This document shows positions 11,547 through 21,704 of a DNA stretch of 64,000 nucleotides, piece after piece. The stretch's first letter is position 1; every line of letters begins with the position of its first letter. Below the pieces are notes generated by a model. The model was not told the DNA's origin. It was given only the letters and a program-made list of their open reading frames with translations, and ran no database searches. Source of the DNA: Macrococcus sp. 19Msa1099 (GTDB taxonomy: Bacteria; Bacillota; Bacilli; Staphylococcales; Staphylococcaceae); assembly GCA_019357535.2 (NCBI GenBank), contig CP079955.1, positions 1,426,001 through 1,490,000 of the forward strand, in the 5' to 3' direction. The position numbers were made by a program, and so were the translations under genes.

Positions 11547-11590
11547 AAAAATCGAGGCCCCCATCAATATGCGGGCCTCGATTTTATTCT
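11547..11590. terminator. bidirectional terminator between cutC-like gene and ald
   Basis: AAAATCGAGGCCC pairs exactly with GGGCCTCGATTTT. T-rich on the plus side and A-rich on the other, so it serves both converging genes. Confidence 0.88.
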
Positions 11591-11594
11591 TTCA

Positions 11595-12710
11595 TTAATT
11601 ATTCAACAATGATTTTGCATCAAAGTATTCTAAGCCTTGGTCCTGTGCTACAGCCTCAAAAGTAACATGTCCATCAAGCGTATTGAAACCTTTTAGGATT
11701 GCTTCGTTATCTAAAGCTGCTTGCTTATACCCTTTATTTGCAATCTGGATTGCATAAGGAATCGTTGCATTTGATAATGCCATCGTTGATGTGCGTGGTA
11801 CAGCACCTGGCATATTCGCAACTGAATAATGCACAACATCATGTTTCACGAATGTTGGTTCATCATGCGTTGTGATACGGTCTGAAGTTTCGAAAATACC
11901 ACCTTGGTCAATTGCAATATCAATGACTACTGAACCTGGGCTCATTGACTTGATCATTTCTTCAGTTACAAGTTTTGGAGCTTTCGCACCTGGAATTAAT
12001 ACTGCGCCAATCACAAGATCACTTTCACGTACACTGTCAGCAATGTTTAATGGTGTAGACATTAAAGTCTGAACTTGATTTCCGAATAAATCATCTAACT
12101 GCTGTAAACGTACTGGGCTTAAGTCTAAGATTGTAACTTCAGCACCTAGACCGACTGCCATTTTCGCAGCGTTTGTTCCAGCTTGTCCTCCACCGATAAT
12201 TGTTACACGACCTTTTTGAACGCCGGGTACACCTGCTAATAAGATTCCTTTACCACCATGAATCTTCTGTAAGAACTGTGCACCGATTTGTGTTGCCATA
12301 CGACCTGCAACCTCACTCATCGGAGATAATAATGGTAGCCCACCTGTCGGTAACTGAACTGTTTCATACGCTATCCCTACCACTTTATTATCTAATAAAG
12401 CTTTCGTTAATGCTGGTTCTGGAGCTAAATGTAAATATGTGAATAAAATTAAGCCTTCTTTAAAATATTTAAATTCAGGCGCTAAAGGTTCTTTAACCTT
12501 CATTACCATATCTACATTCCATGCTTCTTCAACTGAACCAATGCGTCCGCCTACTTCGATGTAATCCTCATCTGTGAAGTAAGAACCAAGTCCTGCACCT
12601 TTTTCGACGATAACCTCATGTCCGTTATCAACTAATGCATGAACCCCACCAGGTGTCAATGCGACACGATTCTCGTTGTTTTTAATTTCTTTTGGAATAC
12701 CTATTAACAT
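11595..12710 (-). CDS. ald: alanine dehydrogenase
   Basis: Interconverts L-alanine and pyruvate with NAD, allowing alanine use as carbon source. I chose ATG 12710 ([20 protein letters not shown]) over an upstream frame extension because AGGGGAG precedes it and 371 residues is the family size. The dinucleotide-binding region [14 protein letters not shown] and the late [11 protein letters not shown] motif are intact. The upstream region carries a promoter overlapped by a near-consensus cre. Confidence 0.96.
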   Translation of the reverse strand: MLIGIPKEIKNNENRVALTPGGVHALVDNGHEVIVEKGAGLGSYFTDEDYIEVGGRIGSVEEAWNVDMVMKVKEPLAPEFKYFKEGLILFTYLHLAPEPALTKALLDNKVVGIAYETVQLPTGGLPLLSPMSEVAGRMATQIGAQFLQKIHGGKGILLAGVPGVQKGRVTIIGGGQAGTNAAKMAVGLGAEVTILDLSPVRLQQLDDLFGNQVQTLMSTPLNIADSVRESDLVIGAVLIPGAKAPKLVTEEMIKSMSPGSVVIDIAIDQGGIFETSDRITTHDEPTFVKHDVVHYSVANMPGAVPRTSTMALSNATIPYAIQIANKGYKQAALDNEAILKGFNTLDGHVTFEAVAQDQGLEYFDAKSLLNN

Positions 12711-12745
12711 GTCATACACTCCCCTTAATTTATCCTTACAAGAAT

Positions 12746-12776
12746 ATAGTAACATTTACAAATGAAAACGCAATCA
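12746..12776 (-). promoter_or_regulatory. ald promoter overlapped by candidate cre site
   Basis: Minus-strand TTGCGT (12773-12768) and TACTAT (12751-12746) are 16 bases apart. The plus-strand sequence TGAAAACGCAATCA at 12763-12776 fits the CcpA cre consensus with a single mismatch and covers the -35, the position expected for catabolite repression. Confidence 0.55.
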
Positions 12777-12890
12777 TTTAATTTAGTAAGAGTATTCAGA
12801 ATATATAAAATGTTTACAATTCTATTATTACATTCTAAACATTAGTGATATAATAAAAGTGTAATAAAGATCGTAAATGGAGGGATTTTT

Positions 12891-13391
12891 ATGTTAGTGT
12901 ATAAAAATATCTTAATCGCAGTCGATGGATCAAGTGAAGCGGAATGGGCCTTCAATAAGGCAGTCGAAGTTGCTAAGCGTAATAATGCAACACTCTCAAT
13001 CATCAATGTTATCGATACAAGAAGCTATGCAAGCGTCGAAGCGTATGACCGCTCTATTTCAGAACGCGCAACACAGTTTGCAGAGTCATTGCTTGATGGC
13101 TACAAAAGAGTAGCACAAAGTCGTGGTGTATCAAACGTGGATACTTTAATTGAATACGGTTCACCTAAGACGATTATTCCTAAGAAAATCGCACAAAAAT
13201 TAGGTGCAGACTTAATCATGTGTGGTTCAACTGGGCTTAATGCGGTTGAACGTTTCATCATCGGATCAGTATCAGAGGCCATCGTACGTCATGCAGAATG
13301 TGACGTATTAGTTGTCAGAACTGAAACAATGCCACATAACTTCCAGCCAGAAGTTGCTACGAAAGAACTGCTAGAAGAACATAAACAGTAG
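12891..13391 (+). CDS. universal stress protein, UspA family
   Basis: A 166-residue single Usp domain beginning YKNILIAVDGSSEAEWAFNKAV, with the ATP-binding C-terminal pattern G-2x-G-9x-GS visible in MCGSTGLNAVERFIIGSVSEAIVRHA. So it is probably an ATP-binding type. It sits between ald and ackA as in S. aureus. GGAGG ribosome site. It is divergent from ald across a 180-base promoter region. Confidence 0.93.
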   Translation: MLVYKNILIAVDGSSEAEWAFNKAVEVAKRNNATLSIINVIDTRSYASVEAYDRSISERATQFAESLLDGYKRVAQSRGVSNVDTLIEYGSPKTIIPKKIAQKLGADLIMCGSTGLNAVERFIIGSVSEAIVRHAECDVLVVRTETMPHNFQPEVATKELLEEHKQ

Positions 13392-13444
13392 AGAAACCCG
13401 GGAGTTCATATCATACTCGATAAGGTAATTTATTATTGAAAAGG

Positions 13445-13478
13445 AAAAAGGTCAGAACAATAGTTCCGACCTTTTTTT
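13445..13478. terminator. bidirectional terminator between usp and ackA
   Basis: AAAAAGGTCAGAAC pairs with GTTCCGACCTTTTT (one mismatch) around a 4-base loop. It has T-runs in both directions and ends 5 bases from the ackA stop. Confidence 0.88.
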
Positions 13479-13482
13479 CATA

Positions 13483-14679
13483 TTATTTTAAGTTACCGAA
13501 AGTCATCGTATCACGTGCGATCATAACTTCTTCATCAGTTGGTATTACCATAACTTTAACTGGTGAATGTGGATAGTTGATAAATGCTTCTTTTCCACGA
13601 AGACCCGCATTTAATTTTGGATCCCAGTAAACGCCCATGAATTCTAATCCTTCTAATACACGTGCACGCACGACGTCAGAGTTTTCACCAACACCTGCAG
13701 TGAACACGATTGCATCCAGACCTTTCATACGTGTTGCATATGACCCGATGTATTTATGGATACGACTTGCAAATACATCTAGTGCTAAGATGGCACGTTC
13801 GTCACCTTCTTCAGCTTTTTGTTCAATGTCACGTAAGTCACTAGAAATCCCTGAAATTCCTAATAATCCAGATTCTTTATTTAATACATTAATAACTTCC
13901 TGAGCTGTCTTACCTGTCTTCTCCATCAGGAACGGAATGATTGCAGGATCAAGGTTACCTGAACGTGTTCCCATCGTAACACCAGCAAGTGGTGTGAACC
14001 CCATAGATGTATCTACAGATTTACCACCTTCTACTGCAGCGATTGAAGCCCCATTACCGATATGGCAAGTAATAATACGTAATTGTTCAATAGGACGATC
14101 TAATAATTCTGCAGCACGTTCTGCTACGAATTTATGGCTCGTACCGTGTGCACCATATTTACGAATACCATAATCTTGATAATATTTGTAAGGTAAGCTG
14201 TAAAGAAATGCTTCTTCAGGCATTGTTGTATGGAATGAAGTATCAAAGATTGCTACGTGCGGAATATTTGGTAGCATCTTACGGAATGCACGGATACCCA
14301 TTAAGTTTGCAGGGTTATGTAATGGTGCTAACTCACATAATTCTTCAATTTGCTTTTCTACTTCATCTGTTACAAGCGCGCTTGTTTCAAAGATGTCTCC
14401 ACCTTGTACGACACGGTGACCTGTACCATCTAAATCATTAATATCTTGGATGATACCGTGTTTTTTCATTTCATCAAGCATCATATCAACCGCTTGCTCA
14501 TGATTTTTAATATCTAAAGTTTGAGTAATCTTCTCACCATTGACTGAAATTGTAAAGATTGAATTCGGTAATCCAATTCTTTCTACTAATCCTTTAGTCA
14601 ATACTTTCTCTTCAGGCATTTCAAATAACTGAAATTTTAAAGATGAACTACCTGCATTAATTGCCATAATTTTTTTCAT
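13483..14679 (-). CDS. ackA: acetate kinase
   Basis: Converts acetyl phosphate and ADP to acetate and ATP in overflow metabolism. The 398 residues match the family. They start [14 protein letters not shown]-like after KKI, with HRVVQGG (catalytic arginine), [22 protein letters not shown] and the ATP-site FTAGVGENS. The start follows a textbook AGGAGG. It is separated from ytxK by only ~70 bases, so it is probably read from the ytxK side as well as from a local promoter. Confidence 0.97.
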   Translation of the reverse strand: MKKIMAINAGSSSLKFQLFEMPEEKVLTKGLVERIGLPNSIFTISVNGEKITQTLDIKNHEQAVDMMLDEMKKHGIIQDINDLDGTGHRVVQGGDIFETSALVTDEVEKQIEELCELAPLHNPANLMGIRAFRKMLPNIPHVAIFDTSFHTTMPEEAFLYSLPYKYYQDYGIRKYGAHGTSHKFVAERAAELLDRPIEQLRIITCHIGNGASIAAVEGGKSVDTSMGFTPLAGVTMGTRSGNLDPAIIPFLMEKTGKTAQEVINVLNKESGLLGISGISSDLRDIEQKAEEGDERAILALDVFASRIHKYIGSYATRMKGLDAIVFTAGVGENSDVVRARVLEGLEFMGVYWDPKLNAGLRGKEAFINYPHSPVKVMVIPTDEEVMIARDTMTFGNLK

Positions 14680-14751
14680 GGTCTTCCTCCTAAGTAATTG
14701 AATACTTATATTTAATCATTATTACAGATTATTATCAAGAATAATACAGAA

Positions 14752-15675
14752 TTATTTGTTACGATTTTCTGAATGCCACACTTCTAATTCATCGATAAAT
14801 GTCTTCATATTTCTCTCATCTTTGAAATCGGGAATATTTGCAAGTAAAACTTCAACTGCTTTGGATTTTGAACCATTTTTTCGCTCTAATACGAGTAAGC
14901 TTTTTCGACGTGCTTCAGTCTTGAACAAACTTGAAGGGAAATTCAAAAAGGCTTGCATTATTGTTTCTGTAGCAACAAATTTTTGTAACTGTTCCACATT
15001 GTCACCTTCAAAGAGTTGGGTCGGAACAATTAAAAATGCGAGACCTCCTGGCTTTAGGCTATTTATCGCTTGTTCAATTAATAAATGATGACTAAAACTA
15101 TGTCCTTCTTTAAATCCGAGTTTCATTTCGTGACTTCTTACATCATTTGGATAGTAGCCTACCGGAAAATCACCAGTAACAACATCGAAATCGCCTTCTG
15201 GTAATGGCATAATTGCATCTTGAGGAAAGACATCAAAGGGTATCTCTAAAAAGTTTGCTAAATGGATGCTGAGTCTTGATAATACAGGATCGACTTCTAC
15301 AAGTACATGGTCAAAAGTCTTGCCTGGATTCTGTTCATGTATTGTAGCCGAGAGATGTCCTGTACCACTCGTAAGATCTAATATCTTAAGCTGTTCATCT
15401 TGAACAAACAAATTCATTACATACGCAGTCATATATCCAATACTATCTGGTGTCATCTGGTGATTCGGCTGTATCATCTCTTCTTTCAATAAGCTTAAAT
15501 AACTGAACTGGAATGCCTTTCTGCGATCAATACTCGTACTTCTTTCAAGTAGATCTCTTTGGTTGATATAAATATCTTCAAGACTTAATCCTAAATTCTC
15601 AATAAAACTATGTCCATTTTCTTTTTGGAGTGCTTTCGCCTTACTATCAATAACTTTAAATAATTCTTCTATCAT
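14752..15675 (-). CDS. ytxK: class I SAM-dependent methyltransferase, YtxK type
   Basis: A 307-residue N6-adenine-type methyltransferase fold. Motif I is ILDLTSGTGHLS. The catalytic NPPY-like motif is replaced by GDFPVGYY, the usual form in YtxK proteins. ATG 15675 (MIEELFK) is chosen because AAAGGA lies 6 bases upstream; the longer frame would need a TTG. Next to ackA and tpx, as in bacilli and staphylococci. The substrate is not known. Confidence 0.92.
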   Translation of the reverse strand: MIEELFKVIDSKAKALQKENGHSFIENLGLSLEDIYINQRDLLERSTSIDRRKAFQFSYLSLLKEEMIQPNHQMTPDSIGYMTAYVMNLFVQDEQLKILDLTSGTGHLSATIHEQNPGKTFDHVLVEVDPVLSRLSIHLANFLEIPFDVFPQDAIMPLPEGDFDVVTGDFPVGYYPNDVRSHEMKLGFKEGHSFSHHLLIEQAINSLKPGGLAFLIVPTQLFEGDNVEQLQKFVATETIMQAFLNFPSSLFKTEARRKSLLVLERKNGSKSKAVEVLLANIPDFKDERNMKTFIDELEVWHSENRNK

Positions 15676-15692
15676 ATATGATCCTTTCAAAT

Positions 15693-15720
15693 AAAAACTG
15701 CCCCAAATTAAGGGCAGTAG
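15693..15720 (-). terminator. terminator after tpx
   Basis: On the minus strand ACTGCCC pairs with GGGCAGT around a 9-base loop and is followed by TTTTTAT. It separates tpx from ytxK. Confidence 0.75.
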
Positions 15721-15733
15721 TTAATACGTGTAA

Positions 15734-16231
15734 TTAAATTGATTTTAATGCTTCAATCGCTTTATCATAATCGGGATGATCTGTACCTTCTGGAACAACT
15801 TCAGTATAGACTACTTCGTTTGTATCGCTGAGAACAAATACCGAACGTGCAAGTAAACGTAGGTCTTCCATTACGACACCATAGTTCGTACCAAATGATA
15901 GGTCTTTATGATCACTTAAAGTAATCACGTTCTCTAATCCTTCTGCTGCACACCATTTTGCCTGAGCAAATGGTAAATCAGCAGAGATAGTTAGAACAAC
16001 AGCATTATCAATACCTGCTGCTTCTTCATTAAATTTACGTGTTTGTGTACTACATACACCTGTATCAATAGATGGAACAACGCTGATTAATTTCTTCTTA
16101 CCTTCGTAATCGGCTAATGTTCTTACCGTTAAATCATTTGCTAATACGGAAAAATCCGGAGCTGCCGTCCCAACTGTGACAGGCTCGCCTGATAATTTCA
16201 TTGGATTGTTCTTAAATGTAACTTGTGCCAT
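15734..16231 (-). CDS. tpx: thiol peroxidase (atypical 2-Cys peroxiredoxin)
   Basis: Reduces peroxides using thioredoxin. 165 residues with the peroxidatic cysteine C60 in DTGVCSTQT and the resolving cysteine C94 in AKWCAAEG, the exact Tpx arrangement. Followed by its own terminator, so probably monocistronic. Confidence 0.97.
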   Translation of the reverse strand: MAQVTFKNNPMKLSGEPVTVGTAAPDFSVLANDLTVRTLADYEGKKKLISVVPSIDTGVCSTQTRKFNEEAAGIDNAVVLTISADLPFAQAKWCAAEGLENVITLSDHKDLSFGTNYGVVMEDLRLLARSVFVLSDTNEVVYTEVVPEGTDHPDYDKAIEALKSI

Positions 16232-16304
16232 TATGATACCTCCTAAATTGTTTTACACTATTAATTTAACATGTTTATAAGAGAAAACGAATTAATTTGA
16301 CTGA

Positions 16305-16868
16305 TTAAATTCTGATTTCTTGCTTCACAAGCTTTTCTCTTAATAACGCACTCTCTTCCTTAACAACGAGTGTATCACTTAACAGATCATGTATACCACG
16401 CTTATTTGGATTAAATAGTATAACGAGATAAAGTAAATAAGCGAAGAAGTTAGAAATATATCGTCCAAAGAATTCTCGGGTAATAACCGTTCCTATAGAA
16501 AGTTTGCGGCCATCTTCATGAACTACTTTTAATTTTAAGATCATCTTACCAAGTGTTGCATTAAAGAAATACGTAAGTAAAATAAAATAGCCAAAGTAGA
16601 TTAATGCACTAAGTACATTATAGACCGAAAAGAGCGGTGTCATAATATACATATCACTTAAACCGTATGATGCATCAAATGGATTTAATGCAATGTTTTT
16701 AATCGAACCAATAACGATTAAATCAATGATAAATGCTACAAACCGAATACCAAATCCAGCTTCTGTCGCATGAATTAACTGCTGTGTAAGTTTATCATTC
16801 ACATTGTGCGAATTCATTGGAACAGCTAAGTCACTTTCAATATGTTGATCATATTTTTCTTCATACAT
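16305..16868 (-). CDS. RDD family membrane protein (YteJ type)
   Basis: RDD-domain protein with the opening arginine and two aspartates of the family (FGIRFVAFIIDLIVIG) and the later RxxGRYISNFFAY-like segment. Three or four membrane spans. ATG 16868 is preferred to GTG 16877 because AGGTGG is correctly spaced only to the ATG. It starts 10 bases after the sppA stop codon, the conserved sppA-yteJ pair of bacilli. Role unknown; in B. subtilis YteJ is reported to act with SppA. Confidence 0.88.
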   Translation of the reverse strand: MYEEKYDQHIESDLAVPMNSHNVNDKLTQQLIHATEAGFGIRFVAFIIDLIVIGSIKNIALNPFDASYGLSDMYIMTPLFSVYNVLSALIYFGYFILLTYFFNATLGKMILKLKVVHEDGRKLSIGTVITREFFGRYISNFFAYLLYLVILFNPNKRGIHDLLSDTLVVKEESALLREKLVKQEIRI

Positions 16869-16877
16869 TACATCCAC

Positions 16878-17879
16878 CTACTCCCCATACAAGTACATTG
16901 GTTGAATGCCTTGACGTTTACTCAATAATTCTTTTATTGCAGCTACATCGTTCTTGCCCATTAAGTGACCTACAAAAGAATCTGCTGCAAAGAATTTAGA
17001 ATTAAAGAAGTCATCTGTCACTGAAAATTCAATGACTTCAGCGTTTTTTGCTTTAATTTCTTTCTTCAGTGCATTCATCGCATCTGCCTCAGTGCCTATC
17101 TCATCTACAAGATCCAATTTTTGCGCTTGTTGACCCGAATAGATTCTACCGTCAGCAATCTTTTTCACTTGAGCTTTATCCATATGTCTTCCATTACTAA
17201 TCACATTTACAAAACCTTCATAGCTTTCATCGACAAACTTTTGCAAGATTGCACGTTCTGTTTCATCCATCTCTTTTGTAGGGCTCATAATGTCTTTATG
17301 GGGTCCACTCTTAATTGTGTTGAATTTAACCCCGTACTTATCCGCAAGCTCTTTATAATTCATAGATTGCATGATTACGCCTAATGATCCCGTCAACGTT
17401 TCTTTAGAAGCATAAATTTTATCAGCTGGTGCTGAAATATAATAACCTCCAGAAGCCGCCGTATTTTTCATCGTTACAAAAACTTTTTTACCTGCTTTTT
17501 TGACCGCTTCAATCTTATCGTGAATTTCTGCACTCTCATAAACACCACCACCCGGCGAATTCACAACTAACATCAATGCTTTAATATTACCGTTGTCTTT
17601 CACCTCATCTAATGAATCCAGTATCAGCTGGTGATTGTAACTTTCACCCGAGAAGGGCGAAGGCGTCCCCGTGTCCATAATTGTTCCGTCTATTTCAATA
17701 CGTGCAATTTGATTTGTCGTGTCGCTGCCATCAACAGTAGATGAAGTAAGTCCTTCTTCGTCTAGTGCCTTCATGCTTGAAGCGAAATCTGTAGATAACA
17801 CGTTTGTGAAGAAGCTTAATGTAGACCCAACAATAAATAATCCTAAAGCCAATAATATTGCTATCACTCTTTTACTCAT
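16878..17879 (-). CDS. sppA: signal peptide peptidase SppA (S49 serine protease)
   Basis: Membrane-anchored protease that clears cleaved signal peptides. An N-terminal membrane anchor spans residues ~4-24. Catalytic S143 is in NTAASGGYYIS and K195 is in KSGPHKDIMSP, matching the Ser-Lys dyad spacing of B. subtilis SppA (S147/K199). Length 333 is typical. Operon with the RDD gene. Confidence 0.95.
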   Translation of the reverse strand: MSKRVIAILLALGLFIVGSTLSFFTNVLSTDFASSMKALDEEGLTSSTVDGSDTTNQIARIEIDGTIMDTGTPSPFSGESYNHQLILDSLDEVKDNGNIKALMLVVNSPGGGVYESAEIHDKIEAVKKAGKKVFVTMKNTAASGGYYISAPADKIYASKETLTGSLGVIMQSMNYKELADKYGVKFNTIKSGPHKDIMSPTKEMDETERAILQKFVDESYEGFVNVISNGRHMDKAQVKKIADGRIYSGQQAQKLDLVDEIGTEADAMNALKKEIKAKNAEVIEFSVTDDFFNSKFFAADSFVGHLMGKNDVAAIKELLSKRQGIQPMYLYGE

Positions 17880-17967
17880 CGTATCTTCCTTTCAAATATA
17901 ATAGTTAGACCTTATAATATATAGTATCAAAAATATCTATCAGTGAACAATAAGGAGGGGTAAGAAA

Positions 17968-18774
17968 ATGGAAAAAAGAAATAAAATTTACTTTTTCACA
18001 AACAGAGAACCTGCTGGATTAAACTCTAAGGCACAAATTGAAACGTTAATTCAACATTATGACTTTGAAGTAACTGATAATCACCAAACTGCAAATATCA
18101 TCGCTTCTATCGGTGGTGACGGGGAGTTTCTCCAAGCAGTACGTAAAACAAAATTTCGTCAAGATGCAATATATGTTGGCATTGCGACAGATAATAAGAA
18201 ACACTTCTATACTGATTTCCATATTGATAATCCAGAACTGCTAAATAAAGCTTTAAATAGCGAGGATGATTCCATCGAAGTACGCAAATATCCTTTGTTA
18301 GATGTAAATATTAATAACGAGATGCGCTACTTATGTTTAAATGATTTCTATATTAAATCTTCAATTATTAAATCGATGTCTCTGGACGTATTAATCGATG
18401 ATCAGAAATTCGAGACATTCCGCGGCGATGGTATGCTGATTTCTACACCAACCGGATCAACTGGATATAGCAAATCACTGGATGGCGCCATTATCGATCC
18501 GCTTACACGTTGCTTCCAGATGACTGAAATCGCATCTTTCAACAACAACAACTACAGAACTATTGGTAATGCGATTATTTTAAATGAAGGTCGTAAGCTT
18601 TCTTTAATACTAGATAAATTAGAAGACTATTATCCGATAATGGGACTAGATAACGAGGCATTATCCATACAGAATACAGATACAATCGATATTACATTAA
18701 GTAAACAGATCATTAAAACTGTCAAAGTGAAAGAAAACTCATTCTGGAATAAAGTTGAGCGCACATTTCTATAA
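17968..18774 (+). CDS. NAD kinase, NadF2/YtdI type
   Basis: Phosphorylates NAD to NADP. 268 residues with the GGDGEFLQAV nucleotide motif, a LNDFYI segment and TPTGSTGYSKS, the diagnostic glycine-rich signature. Its location divergent from sppA matches B. subtilis ytdI (nadF2), the second NAD kinase of bacilli. AAGGAGGGG ribosome site and its own terminator. Confidence 0.92.
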   Translation: MEKRNKIYFFTNREPAGLNSKAQIETLIQHYDFEVTDNHQTANIIASIGGDGEFLQAVRKTKFRQDAIYVGIATDNKKHFYTDFHIDNPELLNKALNSEDDSIEVRKYPLLDVNINNEMRYLCLNDFYIKSSIIKSMSLDVLIDDQKFETFRGDGMLISTPTGSTGYSKSLDGAIIDPLTRCFQMTEIASFNNNNYRTIGNAIILNEGRKLSLILDKLEDYYPIMGLDNEALSIQNTDTIDITLSKQIIKTVKVKENSFWNKVERTFL

Positions 18775-18780
18775 GATATA

Positions 18781-18816
18781 AAGAACTGCACCGTATAACT
18801 ACGGTGCAGTTCTTTT
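18781..18816 (+). terminator. terminator after NAD kinase gene
   Basis: AAGAACTGCACCGTA pairs exactly with TACGGTGCAGTTCTT, followed by TTTTT. Confidence 0.9.
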
Positions 18817-18857
18817 TCAGGTCATTTCACATATTTAAAATCATTTGATCGTTCAGA

Positions 18858-19628
18858 CTATTTCATAAAATAATTCTGAACGTAGTCCACAATATTTTTT
18901 CCAATCAACAGCACCGTCACTACGATAAAGAGTATACGCACATATGATACACCATGCTTAATCGCAAATTGGCTACCAGTGTAACTTCCCGCTATCATTG
19001 CCGCTCCCATACTCAGCCCATACATATAATTTACTTGTCCGAGTGCCATGAATAAGAGCAGAGCTCCTAAGTTGCTTGCAAAGTTAAGAAATTTTGCATT
19101 ACCTGCTGCTCTTAAGAAATCAAAACCGATGATAAGTAAGGTGAATAGCAGGAAACTTCCTGTCCCTCCCCCTAAGAACCCATCGTAAAAGCCGATAAAT
19201 GTAATCGCAAAAATAAATAATGCCGACTTTTTCTTATCTAACTTCTTATAGGTCGAAATGCTTCCCCAGTCTTTCTTAAATAGCGTATACACAAGTACCA
19301 GACTCAGACAGATGATCGCAATAGGCTTCAGATATTCAGGCGGCATCTTCGTGGCAATAAATGCACCGAGAATCGAACCGAAAAATGATAACGGAAATAA
19401 TTTACCAACAATATTTAAATCGACTTTCTTCGAACGTAAAAATGATAACGTTGATGTAAATGATCCGAAAGAAGAAGCAAGCTTATTCGTTCCAAGCGCG
19501 ATGGATGGCGGCATACCAGTTGCAAGTAGAGCGGGAATACTGATGAGTCCGCCACCACCAACAACTGAATCTATAAATGCCGCTAAGAATCCGAAAAATA
19601 TTAAAATGAGTAATATATTTAAATCCAT
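18858..19628 (-). CDS. TauE/SafE family sulfite/organosulfonate exporter-like permease
   Basis: 256 residues with about eight hydrophobic spans. The family hallmarks AAFIDSVVGGGGLISIPALL near the N-terminus and FYDGFLGGGTGSFLL in the second half are intact. Transport substrate cannot be assigned. The start follows AAGGAGG. Confidence 0.9.
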   Translation of the reverse strand: MDLNILLILIFFGFLAAFIDSVVGGGGLISIPALLATGMPPSIALGTNKLASSFGSFTSTLSFLRSKKVDLNIVGKLFPLSFFGSILGAFIATKMPPEYLKPIAIICLSLVLVYTLFKKDWGSISTYKKLDKKKSALFIFAITFIGFYDGFLGGGTGSFLLFTLLIIGFDFLRAAGNAKFLNFASNLGALLLFMALGQVNYMYGLSMGAAMIAGSYTGSQFAIKHGVSYVRILFIVVTVLLIGKNIVDYVQNYFMK

Positions 19629-19680
19629 GTTGCCCTCCTTATAAGTTGCTATGATACACTTTGTGGTGTCCTATAATTAG

Positions 19681-20484
19681 TTATTCAAATATTTCTCCGT
19701 TATCTATTCTAAACTGCTTACGAAGCAGATCAGGGAAATTTGTAAATGCTCCGTCAATACCTGCATTGATTAAGCGTTCCATATCCGCTTCTTTATTGAG
19801 CGTATATGGAAAGACTAAATATCCAAGGTCATGCATTCTGCTGATTAATGTTTCATCCAGATCGGCGATACTCGGTCCGACAGCATATACGAATGCATGA
19901 ATCTGCTTTAAATCTTCATCCGGCATTTCACGCAGCACACCTTTTTTAGCGAGCAGTAAGAGCGGCATATCGGGAACGAGCTGATTCACTTTGATTAAAC
20001 TTTCTAAACTAAATGACTGTATAACCGTCTGACGATTCTTTAGGCGCGTGTCACTGATCAGGCCGTATGCATCTAGCGTATCGATTAATATTGATTCCAT
20101 CCCCGGATAGATGTCCGGGGATTTCGTTTCTATATAATAATTTGCATCTTTATAACGTTCAAATATGTCTTTCAGTGTCGGTACAATCTGTTCAGCATAA
20201 TAGTCTGCCTTTAATTCAGGGAACTTTTCATTGAACCATTTCCCAATTGTCAGCTGTTTAATTTCTTGAAGGGTCATCTCTTTAATAATCCCTGGCGTCA
20301 GTGCAGTGCGTTCGATTGATTCATCATGCATGACAATGATTTCTCCATCTAATGTCATATGAACATCGAGCTCAATATAGTCTGCATGCATATCGTAATG
20401 ACTTTTATCGTACGATGCAAAAGTATGTTCAGGCGCATAACCACTCGCTCCACGATGCGCTATAACGACATTTTTATCAAGCAT
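19681..20484 (-). CDS. glycerophosphodiester phosphodiesterase
   Basis: Hydrolyses glycerophosphodiesters to glycerol-3-phosphate and alcohol. 267 residues with the GDPD motifs IAHRGASGYAPEHTFASY and YIELDVHMTLDGEIIVMHD. No signal peptide, so cytoplasmic. It begins 12 bases after thiI and is probably in the same transcript (nifZ-thiI-GDPD). Confidence 0.94.
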   Translation of the reverse strand: MLDKNVVIAHRGASGYAPEHTFASYDKSHYDMHADYIELDVHMTLDGEIIVMHDESIERTALTPGIIKEMTLQEIKQLTIGKWFNEKFPELKADYYAEQIVPTLKDIFERYKDANYYIETKSPDIYPGMESILIDTLDAYGLISDTRLKNRQTVIQSFSLESLIKVNQLVPDMPLLLLAKKGVLREMPDEDLKQIHAFVYAVGPSIADLDETLISRMHDLGYLVFPYTLNKEADMERLINAGIDGAFTNFPDLLRKQFRIDNGEIFE

Positions 20485-20495
20485 AAGAACGCCTC

Positions 20496-21704
20496 CTATA
20501 ACAGCTCGTCGAATTCTTGTTTCGTATCTGTATGCTTAGAAATTGTTAATGTCTCAATATTCGCGATTGCCTCTTCAATCATCGCATCAAAATCAGTGCC
20601 CGCTTCGAAGCTCTCAACCTTATCAAGTCTAGGATTGGTCTTTGGATTTTTCGGTGTGAAGATTGTGCAGCAGTCCTCAAACGGTTGAATCGACGTTTCA
20701 AATGTTCCGATTTCCTTTGCTTTAATAATAATCTCATCTTTGTCCAATGTTAGTAACGGACGTAATATTGGTAAATTTGTAACTGCATTTATCGCATACA
20801 TGCTTCCAAGTGTCTGACTCGCAACTTGTCCTAAATTTTCTCCGTTGACAAGTGCTTTAGCATCAATTTGACGAGCAAATTTATCTGCAATCTTAAGCAT
20901 CATTCGACGTGTCGACGTCATCGTTAAGTTTTCAGGCACTTTCTTATGAATCATCTTCTGGATGTCTGTAAACGGAACAAGATGCAGTTTAATCTCTCCA
21001 GTAGTTTCTGCCATAATCCTTGTGAGATCAATGACCTTCTGTTTCGCTTCTTCACTTGTAAAGGGTGGTGAATGGAAATGAATCGCTTCAATCGTAACCC
21101 CGCGCTTCATCACTTCAATTCCAGCGACAGGTGAATCAATACCACCTGATAGCATCAAGAGCGTCTTTCCTCCCGTTCCAACCGGTAGGCCTCCAGCGCC
21201 TTTAATCACGCGAGAATATAGATATGCTGCATCACTTCTAATTTCCACGAGCAATTTATAACCTGGTTTTTTAACGTCTACCGTTAAATGTTCGATATTC
21301 GATAAGATTTCTCCCCCGAGCTCTTGCTGTAAGGCGAATGTATCATAAGGGAATCCTTTATCCGAACGTTTCGCATCTACCTTAAATGTAACACCCGGTG
21401 CGTCAATATCACGCGCAAGCTTCACTGCACTCGATTTTATCTGGTCGATATCTTTCTCTACTTTCACTACCGGACTCACTGAATGTACACCGAATACTTT
21501 GCTAATTCGTTTCATAATCTCTTCTACATCAGCATCTTCAGTGACTTCTACGTACATTCTGTCTCTATTGGCATTTACTTTATAACCTGTTAGCGGAATT
21601 AGCGCGTATTTAATATTGGATTTAAGCTGATTTACAAATGTATTACGATTACCCGATTTTAATGTTAATTCTCCATATCTGACTAATATATGATCATACT
21701 GCAT
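20496..21704 (-). CDS. thiI: tRNA 4-thiouridine synthase / thiazole synthesis sulfurtransferase ThiI
   Basis: Adds sulfur to tRNA U8 and can feed thiazole synthesis. The N-terminal THUMP region precedes the PP-loop [14 protein letters not shown]. No C-terminal rhodanese domain is present, as is normal in Bacillus and Staphylococcus ThiI (402 aa). Its start overlaps the dedicated cysteine desulfurase gene by 11 bases. Confidence 0.96.
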   Translation of the reverse strand: MQYDHILVRYGELTLKSGNRNTFVNQLKSNIKYALIPLTGYKVNANRDRMYVEVTEDADVEEIMKRISKVFGVHSVSPVVKVEKDIDQIKSSAVKLARDIDAPGVTFKVDAKRSDKGFPYDTFALQQELGGEILSNIEHLTVDVKKPGYKLLVEIRSDAAYLYSRVIKGAGGLPVGTGGKTLLMLSGGIDSPVAGIEVMKRGVTIEAIHFHSPPFTSEEAKQKVIDLTRIMAETTGEIKLHLVPFTDIQKMIHKKVPENLTMTSTRRMMLKIADKFARQIDAKALVNGENLGQVASQTLGSMYAINAVTNLPILRPLLTLDKDEIIIKAKEIGTFETSIQPFEDCCTIFTPKNPKTNPRLDKVESFEAGTDFDAMIEEAIANIETLTISKHTDTKQEFDELL

